DNA of 64,000 bases from Metellina segmentata (lineage: Eukaryota > Arthropoda > Arachnida > Araneae > Tetragnathidae), in contig OX375872.1 of the NCBI GenBank assembly GCA_947359465.1, positions 135,706,011-135,770,010 of the forward strand, read 5' to 3'. A model generated the notes under the pieces. The model did no database searches and had not been told where the DNA came from. It worked only from the letters and a program-made list of their open reading frames with translations. This document shows, one piece after another, positions 10,608-21,578 of this stretch (position 1 is its first letter; every line of letters starts with the position of its first letter). The translations under genes and the position numbers were made by a program.

Positions 10608-11087
10608 GCCGACCAACCGGTATAGTGGTTAAGGTGTTAGCCTCTAGATCGGAAGGTTCCTGGTTCGAATCCGGGTTCGGGCATGGATGTTTGTAAGCGT
10701 ATGATGTAGAGGCGGCTGTTGCACCTTAAATCTGCCGTGGCCGAAAGTCCTCACGTTGGGTTGGTAGGTTAAGAGACTGATCCCAGACCGTCGTCAATAG
10801 CCCGTTGTGTTGCTCTAGTACGACGTTAACAAAAATTACCATTACCATTACCTATCAGACTTGAGCCTCCTAATAATATCTACAAGTTGATATGACTAAT
10901 TCACGGTGTATTGTTGAGTTTGGAGAGTGGAGTGCCAGCTCAGGTGTTGCTTCGTCATCTGACCGTGGTTCAAAATTACGAGGTGTTGTCCTCGGATCTT
11001 TCCCTTCAGGGACTGATCCCGGACCGTCGTCAATAACCCGTTGTGTTGCTCTAGTACGACGTTAACTAAAAAATTACCAAATTACCT
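10608..11087 (+). repeat. Composite SINE-A block between tttttgcatgcc repeats
   Basis: The direct repeat tttttgcatgcc lies at 10596-10607 and just after 11087. Inside are a SINE-A copy lacking most of its body (10608-10852), a non-SINE segment (10853-10916) and a second headless SINE (from about 10917). The first copy's unusual internal deletion (ggttggtaggttaagagactg junction) is shared with the inverted copy at 23443-23684. Confidence 0.75.
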
Positions 11088-11328
11088 TTTTGCATGCCTC
11101 TTTACTGGCATAGAGGTATAAATATTTAGGACTATACACCAGAATACAACAATATAACGGGAATTAGTCATATCAACTTGTAGATATTATAAGGAGGATA
11201 AGTAGATAGGTATTTTATAAAGCGTCGTACCGTAACACAACGGGTCATTGACGACGGCTCAAATCAGGATCTGTATTCACCAACGTTGTTCTTGACCATC
11301 CTGGTGGTTGTCTTGAAGAGTTATTTCG
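11088..11328. other. Non-SINE repeat segment
   Basis: 11107-11205 (catagaggtataaatattta through gaattagtcatatcaactt) recurs near 23150-23440. 11200-11328 carries poor SINE remnants. No gene is seen. Confidence 0.5.
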
Positions 11329-11613
11329 TAATTTTTTAAAATTAACTTCATACTAGAGCAACACAACGGGCTATTGACGACGGTCCGGGATCAATCCCTT
11401 AATGGAAAGATCCGAGAATTACTCCGAGTGGCACCCCACTCTCCAAACTTCCACACCAACCCAACGTGAGGACTTTCGGCCACGACACATTTAAGGTGCA
11501 CCAGCCGCCTCTACACCATACGCTTACAAAACATCCATGCCCTAACCCGTATTTGAACCAGGAACCTTCCGATCTAGATGCTAGAACCTTAACCACTATA
11601 CCGGTTGGTCGGC
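11329..11613 (-). repeat. SINE-A copy with internal deletion
   Basis: An inverted copy with about 45 bp missing after gatccgag. The head is intact and ends ggttggtcggc. Confidence 0.85.
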
Positions 11614-11772
11614 CTTTCTCTTTTTGGGGATACCCATTCAAAAAAATATTTACTTACCAGCCCGGTTTATGTAGCTTGCTCCTTTAGTCCTCGCTCTCTT
11701 TATAGCATTTATTTTTTTGTTACAGTTTTCGATTGTTTTTTATCTTACTGACACGTCCATCAATCACACTGC

Positions 11773-12106
11773 GCCGACCAACCGGTATAGTGGTAAAGGT
11801 GTTAGCCTCTAGATCGGAAGGTTCCTGGTTCGAAACCGGGTCCGGGCATGGGTGTTTGTAAACGTATGGTGTAGAGGCGGCTGGTGCACCTTAAATCTGT
11901 CGTGGCCGAAAGTCCTCACGTTGGGTTGGCGTGGAAGTTTGGAGAGTGGGGTGCCAGCTCAGGTGTTGCTTCGTCATCTGACCGTGGTTCAAAATTACGA
12001 GGTGTTGTCCTCGAATCTTTCCCTTAAGGGACTGATTCCGGACCGTCGTCAATTGCCCGTTGTGTTGCTCTAGTACGACGTTAACTAAAATTACCATTAC
12101 CAATAC
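11773..12106 (+). repeat. SINE-A copy with 15-bp target duplication
   Basis: A full-length copy flanked by the perfect repeat catcaatcacactgc at 11758-11772 and 12107-12121. It is a good reference copy for family length (334 bp). Confidence 0.95.
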
Positions 12107-12121
12107 CATCAATCACACTGC

Positions 12122-13105
12122 CTTCAGAAGAATCTGATTCCACTATACAAACACGTTTCAAAGCAGAACACTTTAAACCTAACTCTTCCTACCCAAATAA
12201 TCAAAACGCACAAATTGCTGCATAAAAAGATATATAGACTTGAGGGCTCTGTTGGCAGACTACGTTACTGTTCGTCTGCTCACAGGTGTTTATTTGACAG
12301 ATGTATTTTTCACAACCAGAAGTTGAAAAAAGGTTCGGTTATTAGACCGTCCATTTGTCCCATTTGATGCTACTTCATGAAAAAATCTTTTACACAGTAT
12401 GTGGGTCTTGGTATAAAAGCATGCTTCCGCCAACAAAATCACTTTTCAGAAAAATAACATATCCCCTTTTTACAACTGATTCATGTTCTTATAGAAATCC
12501 TTTTTTAATCGATAAAAGCTTTCATAAGTGCAAGACGACAAAAATAAAAAAATAAACAATGTCTTGCTTTTTTGTTTTTCTTGTCTTAATAACCTTTAAA
12601 ATTTTTCACTGATTTTCAAATTTTGGCGGAACACTTTCTCTAAGTTCACGGAGCACTAGTTAAGAATCACTAGGCTAGAAGCTAAGGACGGGAGTAAGAT
12701 CTAAAAACTCACTCCATGTCCATTGCTCTTTTTATAACAGTTGAGACATTGCAAGTAAGATTGCGTCTATCTCAAAACTCAAGAGGATTGACCCCAAAAA
12801 TGTCTGATCTGTTGATTTGAAACTAAATTATTAGAAATTCTTAAGACGTCCACGGATTATAGTTAATACCGCGGAGTCGTTTTTGAGTCTTGTTATAAGA
12901 GGAAACCTTAAGGCTATTCCATGTCTCTCTGCCTTTTTTTTTGTTGGTAATAATGAGATCTTTTTTTTTTTTTTTACATAAAATGTTTCTTTATTTTGTT
13001 TCTTTATCGGTTTCGGGTTGATTAGTTTCAGCAGTTGCCGACAGCCAACTATATTTCTTTATGGAGATAATTCCTACCTTACAGAATTTTTTAAACTGGA
13101 ATATC
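12122..13105. other. Unassigned AT-rich DNA
   Basis: No recognisable gene or repeat family. A poly(T) run lies at about 12961-12975. Confidence 0.5.
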
Positions 13106-13109
13106 CGGT

Positions 13110-13316
13110 ATTCGGAGGGTTTGTGGTAGCCCGGTTAAAAGAGCGACGTACTAGCAACCGGAGGGTTGCGAATTTGAATCCAACCTATGACCGTCGTCAA
13201 TATCCACTTGTATCACGTGGCGTTGTCTTCGGATCTTTCCATTGGGGATTCATCCGGGACCGTCGCCTATAGCTTGCTGTGTTGCTCCAATATGACGTTA
13301 ATTATAATTCCTACCT
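13110..13316 (+). repeat. Diverged SINE-B copy
   Basis: The head is gtggtagcccggttaaaagagcg with a B-box-like ttgcgaatttgaatcc. The body is shortened, and the end is tgacgttaattataattcctacc. Confidence 0.65.
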
Positions 13317-13744
13317 ACTCTTCAGGATTATTCCCGGGCCTTCGACAATAGTGCTATGTTAATTAACTACCTTCCTACCGACTGCTCAGGGATAAATTTA
13401 CTTGCATGGTCGATTTGGCATATTATCGCCTCCTTTGGCGGTATAACATCTGATGACAGTTTAGGTGTGGGAATGCATGTTTCTATGGTGAGTGACAAAA
13501 GGTGGTGAAATTGCCAGTCTGCTATGTCGAGCGGACACATCAGATGATGAATTGAGCTATGAGCATCTTCTCCCGTCAAGGGAACCAATGAGATGTTGAA
13601 TTTTCTCCCGTCTCGGGAACCAATGAGATGTTGAATCTACGGTTCTAAGGGTCACATTACTGCTAGTTATGGGACACATGATACTGGGTACATGAAAATA
13701 TTACCATTACTGACTCTATTTTTATATATCATGGGGGGTAAAAA

Positions 13745-14415
13745 CTCTTTTTGTGAGTATGTCCATTACTTGAGGCTGTGTATCTCGTGTTTGCCGAAGC
13801 TTGTCCAAATAGGGCTCTTGAACCTAGACCAGAGGTCTAGACTATTTTTTGCTGCGGGTCAATAGAAAAAAAAAATCTCAAAAAATGTTGTCATCCGGAC
13901 GTATTGATAGAGGTAGGTTGGTATTTAATTAACGTGACACTGGAGTAACACAACGGTCTTTTGGCTAAGGTCCTAGGTCAACCTTCGAAGGGAAAGAACC
14001 GAGGACAACACCACGTAATTCTGAACCAAGGTCAGATGACGAGGTCACACCTGATCTGACACTCCACTCTCCGAACTTTCACACCACTCCAACATGCAGA
14101 GATTTGGGGCCACATCAGATTTAACGTCCTCTAGCCCCCTTTGTAGACGACGGTCTTTGGATGGATTTGAACCCACAACCCTCCGGTTGCTAGTCCGACA
14201 CTCTTCCAACCGTCCAATATCCTCTATGGCTAAAACATCTTTGGTGCGTATGTCTATTACTTGAGGCTCTGCATCTTTTGTTTGTCGCAGCTTGGCCAAA
14301 TATGGCTCTAGCGCATAGACCAGAGGACTAGACTATTTCTAGTGAGGGACTAGAGGAGCGGAGAATGAAAACAAAATTCTCAAAACTGCTTTGTCTTCAC
14401 GACGTAATGATAGAG
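13745..14415. repeat. ~180-bp direct repeats flanking a SINE-B
   Basis: 13745-13915 and 14229-14415 are diverged copies of one segment (gtatgtc(c/t)attacttgaggct, then gaccagag and gactattt). Between them lies a minus SINE-B (13917-14222) with the inverted head cctccggttgctagtccg. Confidence 0.7.
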
Positions 14416-15037
14416 AAAAATGTTTCCATTTGATTCCACGGCCTCGGTCCAATCTCCACTCCTTTCCGATATTTCTCACTTCCACTGTTTTCCGGAGTTT
14501 CACTCTTTATAAGATTTCCTTTCAGCGGAGTGAGTTTCTCAGCAGAAATAAAATCGCTATCACTTTCCATTTGAGCCAGATTAGGGTAATGCAATCTCTA
14601 TACACACTTTCAAAGAAAACATTTCGCTAAAACAATATCCTTCCTTTGTTTTCGAAGGGGCCGAGTAGAAAGTCGAAGGGTTTTCCCAAGATCGTAATGA
14701 GTAAAGAAACGTTCTTTTTTCCTAGTCTTCTCTCGTTCGGGTTTTCTATGCGATGAGGGTTTTTCTTTCTTTGTAGCCCCATCTGAGGATTTCTTGAAGC
14801 AAAAGGAAGTTCTTCTCGAATTTAACGTTTGAAATGTCGCCGCCGTTATTAAAAGTACGGCTTTTTACACCATGATTGAAAGTCAGTTTCTTATTTGCTC
14901 GGCAAAACTTTACTTGTTTTTGAACGGATATAATTGAGACTAGTGTTTTTCTATTTAACCATCCCGGTGGTTTTTTTTTTCGCGCCTAGTAGTGACTAGT
15001 TTCTGATACAAAAAAAAATAACAACTAGCAATATGAG
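14416..15037. other. Unassigned
   Basis: No supported gene; the open frames on both strands are short and overlap each other. Confidence 0.4.
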
Positions 15038-15392
15038 AGTTGCGAGTTAGGGATGCGACATCGACAGCAGAACATCGATGTTCAAAATTAAAATATCGAT
15101 GTTGACAATACCAAAAACCATCGATACTTTTAAACATCGATGTTTTTAAAAATCGGTGTATTTAAACTTTTTTCCCCACTTCTTAAAACTGGTTTAGCAA
15201 CCTCAAACATTCATGTTCGCCGGGGGGGGGGATTTATCATTTGCCGTGTTTATAAATTTATAACTAAGACTTTTTTTCAAATGTCAAAACAAAGTCAAAA
15301 AAATTAATAAGAACAATGAACAAATCTTTTATTTTCAAATTGAATAATATAAAAGAAAGTAATATATATTTACAATAATTTGACATAGGAAC

Positions 15393-15999
15393 TAGGGATG
15401 CGACATCGACAGCAAAACATCGATGTTGATAATACATCGCCCAAAAAAATCGATGTTTTTAAACATCGATGTATTAAAGCATCAGTGTATTTAACATTTT
15501 ATACTCCCACTCATTACTTAAAACTGGTTTAGTAACGTCAAACATTAATGTTCGCCGGGGGGAGATTTAAGTTGTAATTTGCCGTGGTTATTAATTTATA
15601 ACTAAGACGTTTTATAACTGTCAACACAAAGTCAAAAAAATTAATAATACCAATTAACAAATATTTTATTTTCATATTGAATAATATAAAAGAAAATAAT
15701 ATTCACAACAATTTTTACATAAGTACTAACTATAAGTAAAATTACGTAGGTACCTAACAATAATTATTGTTAGTTATTAATAATTTATCAACTTATAGGG
15801 GAGGGTGAACGCAACAAACTTTTTATTTTTATTTTGTATTTACTATAAATAAAAAAATATTGGGGCCTAGAATTATTATATGACGCAATATTTGTTATTT
15901 ACAGTTCGTAAAAAAGAATTTTGTTAATAATCTATGGTAAATACATCGATGTTTTATATAAAACATCGATGTTTTGAAAACATCGACATCGCATCCCTA
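15393..15999. mobile_element. Non-autonomous hAT element (607 bp)
   Basis: The ends are an 11-bp perfect inverted repeat (tagggatgcga at 15393 and its complement at 15999). They are flanked by ataggaac (15385-15392) and ataggaaa (16000-16007), an 8-bp duplication as expected for hAT. It holds no coding region and is rich in catcgatg motifs. Its own sequence contains an uninterrupted version of its insertion site (about 15700-15728), so it jumped into a relative. Confidence 0.8.
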
Positions 16000-16104
16000 A
16001 TAGGAAATACTAACTATAAGTATATAGGTAGGTACATAACAATAATTATTGTTAGTTTTTATTAATTATTTATCAATATTGTGGCCTATAATTATACGCC
16101 CCAA

Positions 16105-16300
16105 TATTTGTTATTTACAGTTTGTAAAAAAAGAAGTTTGTTAACTTTCTCCACATTAAACCGACTTCTTTTTTCACTAACTATTCCACCAGTTAAGGCA
16201 AAAACTCTTTCTTATGGGACAGATGTCGCCATCACTGAGAAATATTTAGTTGCGCGGTTATTTTTCTTAATTTTTACTATGGGTGCTTTTTGCAATAAAA
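16105..16300 (-). pseudogene. hAT transposase C-terminal fragment
   Basis: In the minus frame MATSVPSERVFALTGGIVSE is followed by KRSRFNVEKVNKLLFLQ. This is the hallmark hATC dimerisation motif (SxPSERxFS...G.IV...R..L....V..LLFL). A small frame step falls between the two parts. The catalytic domain is missing. Confidence 0.85.
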
Positions 16301-16555
16301 AATAAAACATAGAAAACGTAAAAACATCGATGTTAAAAAACATCGGCACCAATACATCGATGTTTTGAAAAAATCGACATAGATGTCGCATCAATAGTTG
16401 CTAGGGGCACCGTTCCCCCTTTTTATCCTCGTCCTTTTCAGACCCTTCACCCTTGGTCATTTAGGTCTAAAAGTATGTGCAATTTACTAATTATAAAAAA
16501 ATCATGCAACTTGGTTAATTTTTTAATTTTTATAATGGTACTTTTTTTATTTAAA

Positions 16556-16843
16556 AATAAAACATCGATGTTAAAAAAACATCGGCTCTAATACAGCTAT
16601 GGTAAATACATCGATGTTTTATATAAAGCATCGATGTTTTGAAAACATCGACATCGCATCCCTAATAGGAAATACTAACTATAAGTATATAGGTAGGTAC
16701 ATAACAATAATTATTGTTAGTTTTTATTAATTATTTATCAATATTGTGGCCTATAATTATAAGCCCCAATATTTGTTATTTACAGTTTGTAAAAAAAGAA
16801 GTTTGTTAACTTTCTCCACCTTAAGCCGACTTCTTTTTTCTCT
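16556..16843. repeat. Duplicate of hAT 3' region
   Basis: 16600-16843 is nearly identical to 15940-16185, including the inverted tagggatgcg end and the start of the LLFL-encoding segment. A third, more diverged version of the part after the hAT end lies at 15712-15945. Confidence 0.85.
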
Positions 16844-16845
16844 AA

Positions 16846-17997
16846 TACTACGTTCACACATGAAAAGTTAAACTAGTTTAACTTAAGAGAGAACTTAAGC
16901 TATCTTAACTTAAGCTATCTTATTTTTATGCGTTCACACTACGGCAGCTTTTAAACTAGCTTAAATAGGTTTATCGATGTTATTTTATCGATGATGACAT
17001 CGACTGAATGGTGGTGGGAGTTCCCAATGATTTTATGCACTTCCCTGAAATGAAGCCACTCCGAAGGACTAGTGCCAGTTGCTGTGCATCCATGTAATGT
17101 TTTCTCAGACCTAATAGATAGATTAGAATAACATTTATCAACAAATGATAAAGTTTTAATTTGTGCAAGAAAAATTGGGAAGTATTTTTATACATCTGAT
17201 ATAAAGAATTCATACAAAATTTCAGACATGCTGCAGTATCAATTGCTCATGAATTATTTGATAATTGAATGATATATTATATTAATATCCTCTACTAAAA
17301 TCCATTTATTTCTATGTTCTGGTATGATAAAAGTAACCTACTTTGTAAATTTATTATAATAAATGGTTAAATAAAGGAGTTATAATTAAACAAAGTTATG
17401 CCGTTGGTGACATTTAAATTTTCTCATTCTAAATGGATAGAACATAATGTGGAGAAAGAATTCTTTTATCCTTAACAAATTTCCAATAAGAATAAAATTA
17501 CCTGTATTCTGAAGTCAAATTTTTAATTTTCGTCTGAACTTCGGCATGGGTTCTGGAAAATCCCATTTCCTTTAATTGTTGCACCATATTTTCGTAAATC
17601 TCTTTGTTTCTTTTGATTCTTGTCAGATCCGCATACTTGTCCGCCCAAATGGATAATAAACATTTTACTTCTTGAGTGGACCAGTTTCTATTCCTTCTTT
17701 AACTCTTTTTTTTTTTGGAAGTTCTAAACTAGGGGTAGGGCTAAGCTCCATCACAAACGATTACACGGCGAACAGAATGAAAGATCGTCAACAAAAGCGC
17801 GCGGAATGAAGTTCGCGTGACACCTCTAGGTGGCGTCACTGTAGAACTCACTTAAGTGAGTTTGGGAAACTGGTTTAAAGTTAAGAGAGTTTCTTTTCGC
17901 TAAGCTAGTTTAAATCTAAGACAGTTCGTTCACACATGCTCGACTTAAGCTAGATTAGCACTTAAACTAGTTTAACTTTTCATGTGTGAACGTAGTA
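16846..17997. mobile_element. PIF/Harbinger-type element (1,152 bp)
   Basis: The termini are about 36-bp perfect inverted repeats beginning tactacgttcacacatgaaa. They are flanked by the 3-bp duplication TAA (16843-16845 and 17998-18000), the TWA target typical of PIF/Harbinger. Subterminal DNA is full of (t)taaactagtttaa and cttaag palindromes. It carries a Myb/SANT-like exon but no visible DDE nuclease, so it was probably mobilised in trans. It landed in the duplicated hAT segment. Confidence 0.85.
17500..17700 (-). pseudogene. Myb/SANT-like DNA-binding exon of Harbinger
   Basis: The minus frame reads RNWSTQEVKCLLSIWADKYA, then FSRTHAEVQTKIKNLTSEYR. This is the trihelix/Myb-like fold of the second Harbinger protein, which escorts the transposase to DNA and nucleus. 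It ends at an in-frame AG|gtaatt splice donor near 17505. An upstream ATG at 17749-17751 is separated from it by an 11-A run that leaves the frames out of register, so it may be slipped. It is short but has clear family residues (W, W, R.H.QV..K..NL...Y). Confidence 0.7.
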
Positions 17998-18017
17998 TAA
18001 GTATCCTAATTCTCTAA

Positions 18018-18241
18018 GTGGTTGGTGCACATTAAATCTTTCGTGGCCTCAAACGTCCTCAAGTTGACGCAGTGTGAAGGTTTGAAGAGTGGGATGCCAG
18101 ATCAGGTGTTTCCACGTCATAGGACCGTTTCAAAATTACGTGGTGTTTGTCCTTGAAATTTTCCTGTTGGGATTGATCCCGGACCGTAGTCAATAAACCG
18201 TCGTGTTGCTCTAATACGATGTAAATTAGAATACCTGCCTA
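18018..18241 (+). repeat. SINE-B body fragment
   Basis: Headless, diverged copy beginning ggttggtgcacattaaatc and ending in a cctgcctac tail. Confidence 0.65.
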
Positions 18242-18270
18242 CTTCTTGGCAATGATCCGCGGTAGCAGTG

Positions 18271-18948
18271 GGCCGACCAACCGGTATAGTGGTTAAGGTG
18301 TTAGCCTCTAGATCGGAAGGATCATGTTGGGTTGGCGTGGAAGTTTGGAAAGTGGGGTGCCAGCTCAGGTGTTGCTTCGTCATCTGACCGTGGTTCAAAA
18401 TTACGAAGTGTTGTCCTCGGATCTTTCCCTTACGGGACTGATCCCGGACCGTCGTCAATAGCCCGTTGTGTTGCTCTTGTACGACGTTAACTAAAGTTAA
18501 ATTACCTAGATCGGAAGGTTCCTGGTTCGAATCCGGGTTCGGGCATGGATGTTTGTAAGCGTATGGTGTAGAGGCGGCTGGTGCACCTTAAATCTGTCGT
18601 GGCCGAAAGTCCTCACGTTGGGTTGGCGTGGAAGTTTGGAGAGTGGGGTGCCAGTTCAGGTGTTGCTTCGTCATCTGACCGTGGTTCAAAATTACGAGGT
18701 GTTGTCCTCGGATCTTTCCCTTAAGGGACTGATTCCGGACCGTCGTCAATAGCCCGTTGTGTTGCTCTAGTACGACGTTAACTAAAATTACCATTACCAT
18801 TACCATTACCATCGTCATCTGACCGTGGTTAAAAATTACGAGGTGTTGTCCTCGAATCTTTCCCTTAAGGGACTGATTCCGGACCGTCGTCAATAGCCCA
18901 TTGTGTTGCTCTAGTACGACGTTAACTAAAATTACCATTACCATTACC
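18271..18948 (+). repeat. Three-unit SINE-A composite inside one target duplication
   Basis: The repeat gcggtagcagtg flanks the block at 18259-18270 and 18949-18960. The first unit has its head fused to the late body (deletion at about 18320). The second starts inside the head (about 18508-18811). The third has only the last ~135 bp (18812-18948). Tandem units within one duplication fit either template jumping or serial insertion into ATTACC tails. Confidence 0.82.
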
Positions 18949-18968
18949 GCGGTAGCAGTGTGCCGACC

Positions 18969-19299
18969 GCCGACCAACCGGTATAGTGGTTAAGGTGTTA
19001 GCCTCTAGATCGGAAGGTTCCTGGTTCGAATCCGGGTGCGGGCATGGATGTTTGTAAACGTATGGTGTAGAGGCGGCTGGTGCACCTTAAATCTGTCGTG
19101 GCCGAAAGTCCTCACGTTGGGTTGGCGTGGAAGTTTGGAGAGTGGGGTGCCAGCTCAGGTGTTGCTTCGTCATCTGACCGTGGTTCAAAATTACGAGGTG
19201 TTGTCCTCGGATCTTTCCCTTAAGGGACTGATCCCGGACCGTCGTCAATAGCCCGTTGTGTTGCTCTAGTACGACGTTAACTAAAAATTACCAATTACC
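18969..19299 (+). repeat. SINE-A nested in the head of an older SINE-A
   Basis: Flanked by agtgtgccgac at about 18957-18967 and 19300-19310. The insertion split the older copy (19304-19632) within the first bases of its tRNA-like head. Confidence 0.88.
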
Positions 19300-19303
19300 A
19301 GTG

Positions 19304-19632
19304 TGCCGACCAACTGGTCTGGTGGCTAAGGTGTTAGCCTCTAGATCGGAAGGTTCCTGGTTCGAATCCGGGTCAGTGCATGGATATTTGTAAGCGTGTA
19401 GCGTAGAGGCGGCTGGGACACCTCTAATCTGTCGTGGCCGAAATTCCACGTTGGGATGGTGTGGAACTTTGGAGGGTGGGGTTACAACTCAGGTGTTGCC
19501 TCGTCGTCTGACCGTGACGTGAAATTACGTGGTGTTGTCCTTGGTTCTTTCCCTTTGGGTATTGATTCCGGACCGCTGTCAATAGCCCGTTGTGTTGCTC
19601 TACTGTGAAATTAATTAAAATTACCACTACCA
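19304..19632 (+). repeat. Older SINE-A copy
   Basis: A diverged copy (ccaactggtctggtggctaagg head, attaccactacc tail) interrupted at its 5' end by the copy above. Confidence 0.8.
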
Positions 19633-19659
19633 AGACAAATATAAGCTATACTGAAGAGG

Positions 19660-19961
19660 ATTTGGTAATTTTAGTTAACGTCGTACTAGAGCAACACAAC
19701 GGGCTATTGACGACGGTCCGGGTAATTGGTGATTTTGTAATTAACGTCATACTAGAGCAACACAAACGGGCTATTGACGACGGTCCGGGATCAGTCCCTT
19801 AAGGGAAAGATCCGAGGACGACACCTCGTAATTTTGAACCATGGTCAGATGACGAAGCAACACCTGAGCTGGCACCTCACTCTCCAAACTTCCACGCCAA
19901 CCCAACGTGAGGACATTCGGCCAAGACAGATTTAAGGAGCCCCAACCTCCTCTATTCCATA
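19660..19961 (-). repeat. SINE-A copy with doubled 3' end, split
   Basis: Two inverted 3' ends lie in tandem (19660-19725 and from about 19726), then the body. The copy continues at 20296-20360 after a nested insertion. Confidence 0.75.
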
Positions 19962-20295
19962 GCCGACCAACCGGTATAGTGGTTAAGGTGTAGCCTTTAG
20001 ATCGAAAGGTTCCTGGTTCGAATCCGGGTTTGGGCATGTATGTTTGTAAACGTATGGTGTAGAGGCGGCTGGTGCACCTTAAATCTGTCGTGGCCGAAAG
20101 TCCTAACGTTGGGTTGGCGTAGAAGTTTGGAGATTGGGATGCCAGCTCAGGTGTTGCTTCGTCATATGATCGTGGTTCGAAATTACGAGGTGTTGTCCTT
20201 TGATCTTTCCCTTAAGGGATTGATCCCGGACCGTCGCCAATAGCCCGTTGTGTTGCTCTAGTAGGACGTTAACTAAAATTACCATTTCCATTACC
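19962..20295 (+). repeat. SINE-A nested in inverted SINE-A
   Basis: A full-length copy inside the minus copy above. The duplicated target has diverged (tctattccata before, tctacaccata after). Confidence 0.82.
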
Positions 20296-20469
20296 TCTAC
20301 ACCATACGTTAAAAAAAATCCATGCACTGACCAGGATTTGAACTAGGAACTAGAGGCTAACAAATAATGGGGGCAATTATCGATATTTATTCTATCCAAC
20401 CCCAGTATTTTGACATATGAGGCACTTTTGTTGATTGGCTAAAAACACTGATAAACATTTGTTAACTTC

Positions 20470-20880
20470 AAGATAATTCGGTAAATTTTAATTAACGTCG
20501 TATTAGAGCAACGCAATCCAGGCTGGTAATTGGTAATTTTTTTAATTGGATTCGAACCAGGAACCTTCCGATCTAGATTGGTAATTGGTAATTTTTAGTT
20601 AACGTCGTACTAGAGCAACACAACGGGCTATTCCGATCTAGAGGATAACACCTTATCCACTATACCGGTTAGTCGGATAATCCAACCAAAGACCATAGTG
20701 TACAAAGGGGGTAGATGTACGTTAAATCTGTCGTTGCCTCAAATGTCGTGACATTGGCATGATGTTTGGTGAGTGAAGTGCCAGATCAGGCGTGACCTCG
20801 TCATCTGACCGTGGTGTTGTCCTCGACTCAAATAGCCAGCTGTGTTGCTCCGGAGCGACGTTGATTAAGTACCAACCTAT
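20470..20880. repeat. SINE-A and SINE-B fragments
   Basis: Short inverted tails and heads interrupt each other at 20480-20676. A plus SINE-B-type body (about 20680-20875) with internal deletions follows. Confidence 0.6.
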
Positions 20881-20938
20881 CTACCCATAGCCAAGGCTTA
20901 ACAAATTTATCGCTCAAGAAAAGGCCTTATTTATCCCA

Positions 20939-21180
20939 GCCGACCAACCGGTATAGTGGTTAAGGTGTTAGCCTCTAGATCGGAAGGTTCCTGGTTCGAA
21001 TCCGGGTCCGGGCATGGATGTTTTTTTTTTTTTTTAGACCCTCCCTGAACCCACTCACCGTTAGGTTTAGAGTGTATTTGTGGTCCAGGGGGAAAGGGTG
21101 GGGGCGACTTCCGCAGCACAAAGTGGGGCCCCAAGAGGACCCACGCCGGCCGATCGATCTTTTTTTTTTTTTCTCATTAT
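20939..21180 (+). repeat. SINE-A head joined to unrelated GC-rich segment
   Basis: A perfect SINE-A head (20939-21020) runs directly into a T run (21021-21035). A 120-bp GC-rich stretch of unknown origin (ccctccctgaacccactcac to ggccgatcgatc) and a second T run (about 21161-21172) follow. The normal SINE body is absent. Confidence 0.65.
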
Positions 21181-21235
21181 ATATTATATCTGTGGTTGTT
21201 TTATTCCCAAGGGAAAATTATAATGGTTCGGTAAC

Positions 21236-21564
21236 GGTAATGGTAATTTTAGTTAACGTCGTACTAGAGCAACACAACGGGCTATTGACGACGGTCCGGG
21301 ATCAGTCCCTTGAGGGAAAGATCCGAGGACAACACCTCGTAATTTTGAACCACGGTCAGATGACGAAGCAACACCTGAGCTGGCACCCCACTCTCCAAAC
21401 TTCCACGCCAACCCAACGTGAGGAATTACGGCCACGACAGATTTAAGGTGCACCATCCGCCTCTACACCATACGTTTACAAACATCCATGTCCGTACCCG
21501 GATTCGAACCAGGAACCTTCCAAACTAGAGGCTAACACCTTAACCACTATACCGGTTGGTCGGC
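21236..21564 (-). repeat. SINE-A copy with 14-bp target duplication
   Basis: A full-length inverted copy flanked by the perfect repeat aatggttcggtaac at 21222-21235 and 21565-21578. Confidence 0.95.
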
Positions 21565-21578
21565 AATGGTTCGGTAAC

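Larger units (their letters stand above)
15046..16395 (-). mobile_element. hAT element, decayed, with self-nested copy
   Basis: The likely 8-bp target duplication is agttgcga (15038-15045) and agttgcta (16396-16403). Ends carry inverted tagggatgcgacatcg-type sequence, and many subterminal aacatcgatgtt palindromes could be transposase binding sites. The minus strand encodes the C-terminal dimerisation part of a hAT transposase (16105-16300). A second, smaller member has inserted inside it. Confidence 0.7.
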
